Of a stretch of 64,000 nucleotides of DNA, positions 60,063-64,000 are shown piece by piece (the first letter of the stretch is position 1; every line of letters begins with the position of its first letter). This stretch comes from JAAXQD01 sp963790095 (GTDB lineage: Bacteria; Desulfobacterota; Desulfobacteria; Desulfobacterales; UBA11574), in contig CAWBNO010000005.1 of NCBI GenBank assembly GCA_963790095.1, positions 1 to 64,000 of the forward strand, written 5' to 3'. The translations under genes were made by a program, and so were the position numbers. Under the pieces are notes generated by a model that made no database searches, had not been told where the DNA came from, and was given only the letters and a program-made list of their open reading frames with translations.

Positions 60063-60699
60063 CTAAAATCTCCAGGGTTTCATTGTTTTCGATATATTCG
60101 TATCCGGTAATCATCGAGACCAGACTGGAAAACGGCGTGTGCCCGGTGGTCGTCATATAAACATGAACAATGACAAAGGCCAAAAACAGCCAGGCGCCAA
60201 ACCTGTGGACGGGACCGAGAACGCTGAGTCCGCCGAACATCTCGGCATACACGGGGGTGATTTTCATGCTCCACTTGAGAAGCCCCGTGATGGTCATCAG
60301 GGGCAATAGCCCGTTCAAAATGATGAAATATGTGATTTTTTGAAGGGGCAAGAGGCGCTTTTCCGGTGTTTTGTCAAATGGATGCGGATCGCCCCGAAAG
60401 ATGCCGTAGAAATAATAGCCGGCGTGGGTGAATCCCAGTGTAGAAAAATCTTCCAGCTCCGGAACATACCGCTTCAATAAACCCCCGGCCAGGTTATAAA
60501 AAAGCGCCAGAAAGGCATTGACGACCAGTATCATTCCGACGATATTGTGCACGGACACGGCTGTTTTGAAATCGATGATGTCAAATCGACTGAAAAAACT
60601 GATTTCAAAGCCGGTGAACAAAAGAACCAAGACGCAGACCGCCTGGAGCCAATGCCAGATGCGTTCATAAATTGTATAAAAATAAACCTTTTTTTTCAT
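60046..60699 (-). CDS. Cytochrome b561 / Ni-hydrogenase-type cytochrome b
   Basis: 217 residues from ATG at 60699. Four main helices: IYERIWHWLQAVCVLVLLFT (haem His in H..W), SVHNIVGMILVVNAFLALFY, KITYFIILNGLLPLMTITGL, and HRFGAWLFLAFVIVHVYMTT (two His). This is the di-haem cytochrome b of thiosulfate reductase, formate dehydrogenase and hydrogenase (b561 bacterial/Ni-hydrogenase type), exchanging electrons with the quinone pool. Its start overlaps the heptahaem gene end by 4 bases. It is the likely electron link between menaquinone and the periplasmic multihaem proteins. Confidence 0.88.
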   Translation of the reverse strand: MKKKVYFYTIYERIWHWLQAVCVLVLLFTGFEISFFSRFDIIDFKTAVSVHNIVGMILVVNAFLALFYNLAGGLLKRYVPELEDFSTLGFTHAGYYFYGIFRGDPHPFDKTPEKRLLPLQKITYFIILNGLLPLMTITGLLKWSMKITPVYAEMFGGLSVLGPVHRFGAWLFLAFVIVHVYMTTTGHTPFSSLVSMITGYEYIENNETLEILDEKKT

Positions 60700-62828
60700 T
60701 TGGGTCCGCTTCTTTTCCGTTTTTTGGCTGATGCGATTCTCAACCCTGCGTGCAGGCCGACGCCGGCAATGGAACCGACCACCATCAAGATGCCGATGAT
60801 ATCGAGCCACTGGGGCCGCAGGGTCCCATGAATGTAAAGCTCTCTCGGATCAAGGGCCGGTCGGAAAGTGAGTTCGGATTCTTGGCCCAGATACAATCCC
60901 CCGATAAATTTTGTATTCGAATCCCTCACCGGTTCGGGCATAACATCTCCGGGCACATAAGAAGCCAGTTCGATTTCACGGTTTATTCTGGACTTTTTAC
61001 TGTGACAGGAGCGGCAATCCTCCATGGCAAAAGCACCTTTGGCAACGCCGTGGCTGTGGGTGTATGGTTGAATTTCCCCTTTTATTCTTGGATTGACCAC
61101 ACCCACCTGCCGGAGGCGCAGGGCCACGGCAGTGACCTTCTCTGCCGTATCCAGGCGGCGTTCCACCACAGACAGATCTCCATTGTCATCCACATCCAAG
61201 GCCTTAAGGACGTCCGGGTGATAGGCGCCTTCGGGCGTTAAAAAGGCTTTTTTAATGTCTATCAGCCGCACCGGGCGTTGGGGATTGCCCTCCACCCAAA
61301 ACCAGGAAACGATAATGTTGTTCGGTCCCAGACGGAATTGGCCGTCCGATTCCTCATGGAGGAGCATTACCGGCAAGTATCCTTCTATCCGGGAAGCAGG
61401 GTCGTTGACCGGACCGTCAACGCCCCTGTGTTCCACCGTCGGTTCTCCGTTGAGGTTGATGACCGTCCAATCCGTCACCCGGCGGGCCGGTGCATAAACT
61501 CTGGGTATGTGGCAGGCCGGGCAGCTCAGTTTTTCAAAGTGAAGGAGCTTATAGGGCAAAAAATCATGGACGGCCTCGGCATTGTGGCAATCCCGGCAGT
61601 TTCTCATGCTGCCGTCCAGCCGTCTGGCAACCGTTCCCTGGGCGCTGTGGCCTTTGGCAAAATTATGATCCGGCTTCAACAGGTATTGGTTGATGTCCAG
61701 TCTTCGGGCATCGAAACGCAGGTGGCGGGGTTTTAATGCCTCGGATTCCTTTTGGATATAGTTGGGATTGTTCATGGAATAATGACAGCTGATACATTCT
61801 AACAACCGCTGGGCATGGACATCCCAGGGACGTGACAGCAGCCCCTTATCTTTAAGGTTCATTCCGGAATCGAACATCTTTTGGGGCGAAAAGATTTCTC
61901 CGGTGGTTTCCGCCGCCCAGTTTTCCAAGGAGTTTTCAAACACCACCGGATCCGTACACCGGCAGGATTTGGCATGGCACATCCGGCAATTTTTGTCGCC
62001 GGGTTGGGCGATAATCACCATTTCCGGCCCAACCGAACCGTCGGGCTCGAATACATCTTTCAACCAGCGATATCCCCTACCAGACCGCTCTATCAGACCG
62101 GATCCCGCCAAGGTGGCGGTGGCGGCCCATTGAAACCGGCCGTTTTTAATGGCATGGATCCGCTCGACATTGTTGGGGTTTTTCAAATGACATACGAGGC
62201 AGTTCAACTCCATGAAGCCGCTGACTTTCCAGTCCCATACCCGGGGCATCCCGGAAATCGGATCGAGAATATGCGTTTCAGGGTCAACGACGCCAGATGG
62301 TTCTATTTCAGTCAGTCGCTTTTTTGAATATCGGCTAAATTCTGCCGGACCGCCGCCCACGTGCCGCGGCCCCATGGTCATCAGCCAATCTGCCGTGCCC
62401 ATATCCAGCGGGGTACTTTCCCGATCACTTAAAACCCTGTAGGTTAAAGGGTTCCAGCGGCCGAACATCCCCGGTCCCATGTCCCAGGGTCTTTTGCTTC
62501 GGCTGTCACCGGGTGGGCTCATTTCGTCAAAACCTACCCGGGCGTGGTAGTTGTTTCGGGCGATATAGGCCGTATCGTGGCAGGCACCGCAAGTGGTTGC
62601 CAGGGAGAGGGGTGCGTTGGATTCCAGTACCGATGTGCCGTTTTTAGCCAGCAATCGGACCAGGGGGTGGATGCGCTCGGTGACGGACCTGGAGGTCGGT
62701 GGTGCGGGTTTAAAAGTCAGCGGCGGAAGATCGGTCCCAGCCAACGGCGTCTCCGATGCCGGCGTCACATCGAGACACACAACCCAAAGCAACATCACAC
62801 CCATCAAAAACCGCACCGCCCCTCTCAT
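60696..62828 (-). CDS. Heptahaem cytochrome c with C-terminal membrane anchor
   Basis: 710 residues from ATG at 62828. Signal peptide (FLMGVMLLWVVCLDVTPASE). Seven CxxCH motifs: CGACH, CLVCH, CRMCH, CISCH, CRDCH, CPACH and CRSCH. The C-terminus has a transmembrane helix (LDIIGILMVVGSIAGVGLHA) then a basic tail. Large regions between haems (for example PWDMGPGMFGRWNPLTYRVL) resemble cytochromes found beside octahaem tetrathionate reductases. It could be the catalytic or electron-distributing subunit that meets cytochrome b. The gene is translationally coupled on both sides (ATGA overlaps), so a stable stoichiometric complex is likely. Confidence 0.85.
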   Translation of the reverse strand: MRGAVRFLMGVMLLWVVCLDVTPASETPLAGTDLPPLTFKPAPPTSRSVTERIHPLVRLLAKNGTSVLESNAPLSLATTCGACHDTAYIARNNYHARVGFDEMSPPGDSRSKRPWDMGPGMFGRWNPLTYRVLSDRESTPLDMGTADWLMTMGPRHVGGGPAEFSRYSKKRLTEIEPSGVVDPETHILDPISGMPRVWDWKVSGFMELNCLVCHLKNPNNVERIHAIKNGRFQWAATATLAGSGLIERSGRGYRWLKDVFEPDGSVGPEMVIIAQPGDKNCRMCHAKSCRCTDPVVFENSLENWAAETTGEIFSPQKMFDSGMNLKDKGLLSRPWDVHAQRLLECISCHYSMNNPNYIQKESEALKPRHLRFDARRLDINQYLLKPDHNFAKGHSAQGTVARRLDGSMRNCRDCHNAEAVHDFLPYKLLHFEKLSCPACHIPRVYAPARRVTDWTVINLNGEPTVEHRGVDGPVNDPASRIEGYLPVMLLHEESDGQFRLGPNNIIVSWFWVEGNPQRPVRLIDIKKAFLTPEGAYHPDVLKALDVDDNGDLSVVERRLDTAEKVTAVALRLRQVGVVNPRIKGEIQPYTHSHGVAKGAFAMEDCRSCHSKKSRINREIELASYVPGDVMPEPVRDSNTKFIGGLYLGQESELTFRPALDPRELYIHGTLRPQWLDIIGILMVVGSIAGVGLHAGLRIASAKKRKRSGPK

Positions 62829-64000
62829 CGATCCACCCCGCTGTTTAACGTAACCCACCTTCTCTGGAATCTGCCACCTTCAAACGCCGGGTCGCCTTCA
62901 TATCCCAGATCCTTCCAGTTCATCCGCCCGTTTTCACCGTGGCAATCGTTACACTGCAACGCACGCTCCTTGGGCGATACCATATGGCTGAGCACCCAGA
63001 ACATTTCGGTTTCCGCGAACCCCAATTTTCCGCTGAATTCAAGACCGGTGTATGGACGGGCCAGTTCAACGGCTTTATGCCAATCAAAATCGCTCCAGTA
63101 ACCGCCTTTTCCGACGGTTTTGGGTATCAGAAGATATCGGTATTTGATGTCGTAGGGCTGTTTGGCACGATGTACTTTAAACGGCCATATTTTTGCACCC
63201 GGGTCTTTAATACTGCCAAGGGGGTAATTGATGTGGGTGGTTTGCCGGGGGTCGATCCGGTCCCCTTTGATGTAGCGGTCGGAATTCCCATTGAACCAGT
63301 AATACTCCGGAACCAGGTTGCGCGCATACAAGAAACTCCCCTTTATTTTCAAATACCGATGGGGATCAGCCCCCTGAATATCCTTGCCGGCCGTAGACCA
63401 GTCCCAGGCAATTTTTGTGGCCTCTTTTTTGGCCACCACGGGGATGTGGCAGCTCTGGCAGGCAACAGAGCGGTAATGTGCGTTGAGGCGATCGGAAACA
63501 TGCGGTGCCGGCGAATGACAATTCGTACATTGGACCCCGATGGTGTCCATGACACTGACGGATATCATCCGACCGCTGATATCGTGTTTGCGGGTACGAT
63601 GACAATCGATGCACTGGAAATTGTTGCGCCCCATATGGACGTCGATCCGCTCCACCGGTTTGGCCAAAGAACCGTCCAGATCACCGTGTTTGACGGCATT
63701 GCCGCCGCCGCCGTTGAAATGACACCAGCCGCAGTTGTCCCGGGTCGGCCTTCCAACGCTTTTCGCTGCCGCCAGCAGGTCCACCCCTTCGGCCGGGAGT
63801 CCGCTGCCGGCCTTGGTATACCCGCCGGACTGGTCATGGCAGACCAGACAGTCCACCAGTTCCTGATTGGTGAAATCGAAGGTGTCGTCCTTCCAGCCGA
63901 AGCCTGCATGGCAGACGGTACACTTGGGCCAGTTACTCTCCACGCTGATACAAAAGTTATTGATCAGGTTTCTCTTGCCGATTCGCATCGGCTTATCGTG
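62825..64000 (-). CDS. Octahaem tetrathionate reductase-family cytochrome c, partial
   Basis: The visible 391 codons are the C-terminal part; the frame is open to the window edge. Seven CxxCH motifs are seen: CTVCH, CLVCH, CGWCH, CIDCH, CTNCH, CQSCH and CNDCH. FCISVESNWPKCTVCHAGFG and ERIDVHMGRNNFQCIDCH are characteristic of the OTR family, whose Shewanella member reduces tetrathionate, nitrite and hydroxylamine at a Lys-ligated haem. The N-terminal haem and the Lys-ligated site, if present, lie outside. The stop overlaps the heptahaem gene start by 4 bases. First visible gene of the operon. Confidence 0.88.
   Translation of the reverse strand, partial: HDKPMRIGKRNLINNFCISVESNWPKCTVCHAGFGWKDDTFDFTNQELVDCLVCHDQSGGYTKAGSGLPAEGVDLLAAAKSVGRPTRDNCGWCHFNGGGGNAVKHGDLDGSLAKPVERIDVHMGRNNFQCIDCHRTRKHDISGRMISVSVMDTIGVQCTNCHSPAPHVSDRLNAHYRSVACQSCHIPVVAKKEATKIAWDWSTAGKDIQGADPHRYLKIKGSFLYARNLVPEYYWFNGNSDRYIKGDRIDPRQTTHINYPLGSIKDPGAKIWPFKVHRAKQPYDIKYRYLLIPKTVGKGGYWSDFDWHKAVELARPYTGLEFSGKLGFAETEMFWVLSHMVSPKERALQCNDCHGENGRMNWKDLGYEGDPAFEGGRFQRRWVTLNSGVDR

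Noticed and set aside
1..64000. CRISPR array
   Set aside because: No series of short direct repeats with regular unique spacers was found; repeats here are few, dispersed or terminator-like.

Overview
The window most probably comes from an anaerobic sulfate-reducer-type deltaproteobacterium (Desulfobacterales / Desulfobacterota). This is inferred from gene content, not from a marker gene. The supporting genes are a formate--tetrahydrofolate ligase, a multihaem cytochrome operon with an octahaem tetrathionate reductase-type protein and YeeE/YedE sulfur transporters, a GlcF/LldE-type iron-sulfur oxidoreductase subunit, an in-frame UGA (selenocysteine) peroxiredoxin-like gene and many small Cys-rich proteins. 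Core genes look moderately GC-rich and several insertions are clearly AT-rich.

Layout. 0-6.3 kb (minus strand): class III aminotransferase, tandem UspA, a single-domain cereblon-like CULT protein, RmuC, a PilZ protein and a molybdenum-carrier-like protein. All but the CULT gene carry reading-frame breaks. 6.3-14.1 kb: a gene-poor, AT-rich zone with PilZ proteins, small orphan genes, and minus-strand promoter-terminator units that look like small RNA genes; three promoters share a dyad between -35 and -10. A 63-bp direct repeat of the tRNA-Leu(CAA) 3' end at 8.08 and 14.04 kb marks a ~6-kb integrated segment with no recognisable integrase. 14.2-23.2 kb: Fe-S oxidoreductase, dodecin, a NarL-type two-component system, small Cys-rich proteins, TrmL and fhs (two frame breaks). 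23.8-35.2 kb: heterodimeric ABC exporter, RNB-domain ribonuclease, free-standing archaeal-type ThrRS editing domain, asparaginase-domain protein, HAD-AIRS fusion, glycerophosphodiesterase, methionine aminopeptidase with SEC-C motif, nitroreductase. 35.5-45.5 kb: B12-binding radical SAM protein, zinc-ribbon protein, selenoprotein, DMT transporter, SerA, a kinase-like protein coupled to a MOT1-type molybdate transporter, and small membrane proteins.

45.5-57 kb is an accessory region. Genes of little-known families (DUF2293, DUF6933, aspartoacylase-like, a phospholipase A2-like protein, DUF6765, two orphans) are separated by repeated intergenic modules. One ~55-bp module occurs five times, upstream of accessory genes. 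A MaoC dehydratase, a thiolase and a broken zinc-ribbon gene with an in-frame UAG lie within it. 58.3-64 kb is a tightly coupled minus-strand operon: octahaem tetrathionate reductase-family cytochrome (partial), heptahaem membrane cytochrome, cytochrome b, two YeeE/YedE half-transporters, and a rhodanese-fold protein that lacks the catalytic Cys but has a single penultimate Cys.

Functional reading (inference): the right-end operon probably couples a quinone-linked cytochrome b and multihaem cytochromes to reduction or handling of an oxidised sulfur species that the YeeE/YedE pair transports. The left 6 kb and fhs carry so many single-base frame breaks in conserved genes that either sequence error or local decay must be considered. 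Most genes from 23.8 kb onward read cleanly.
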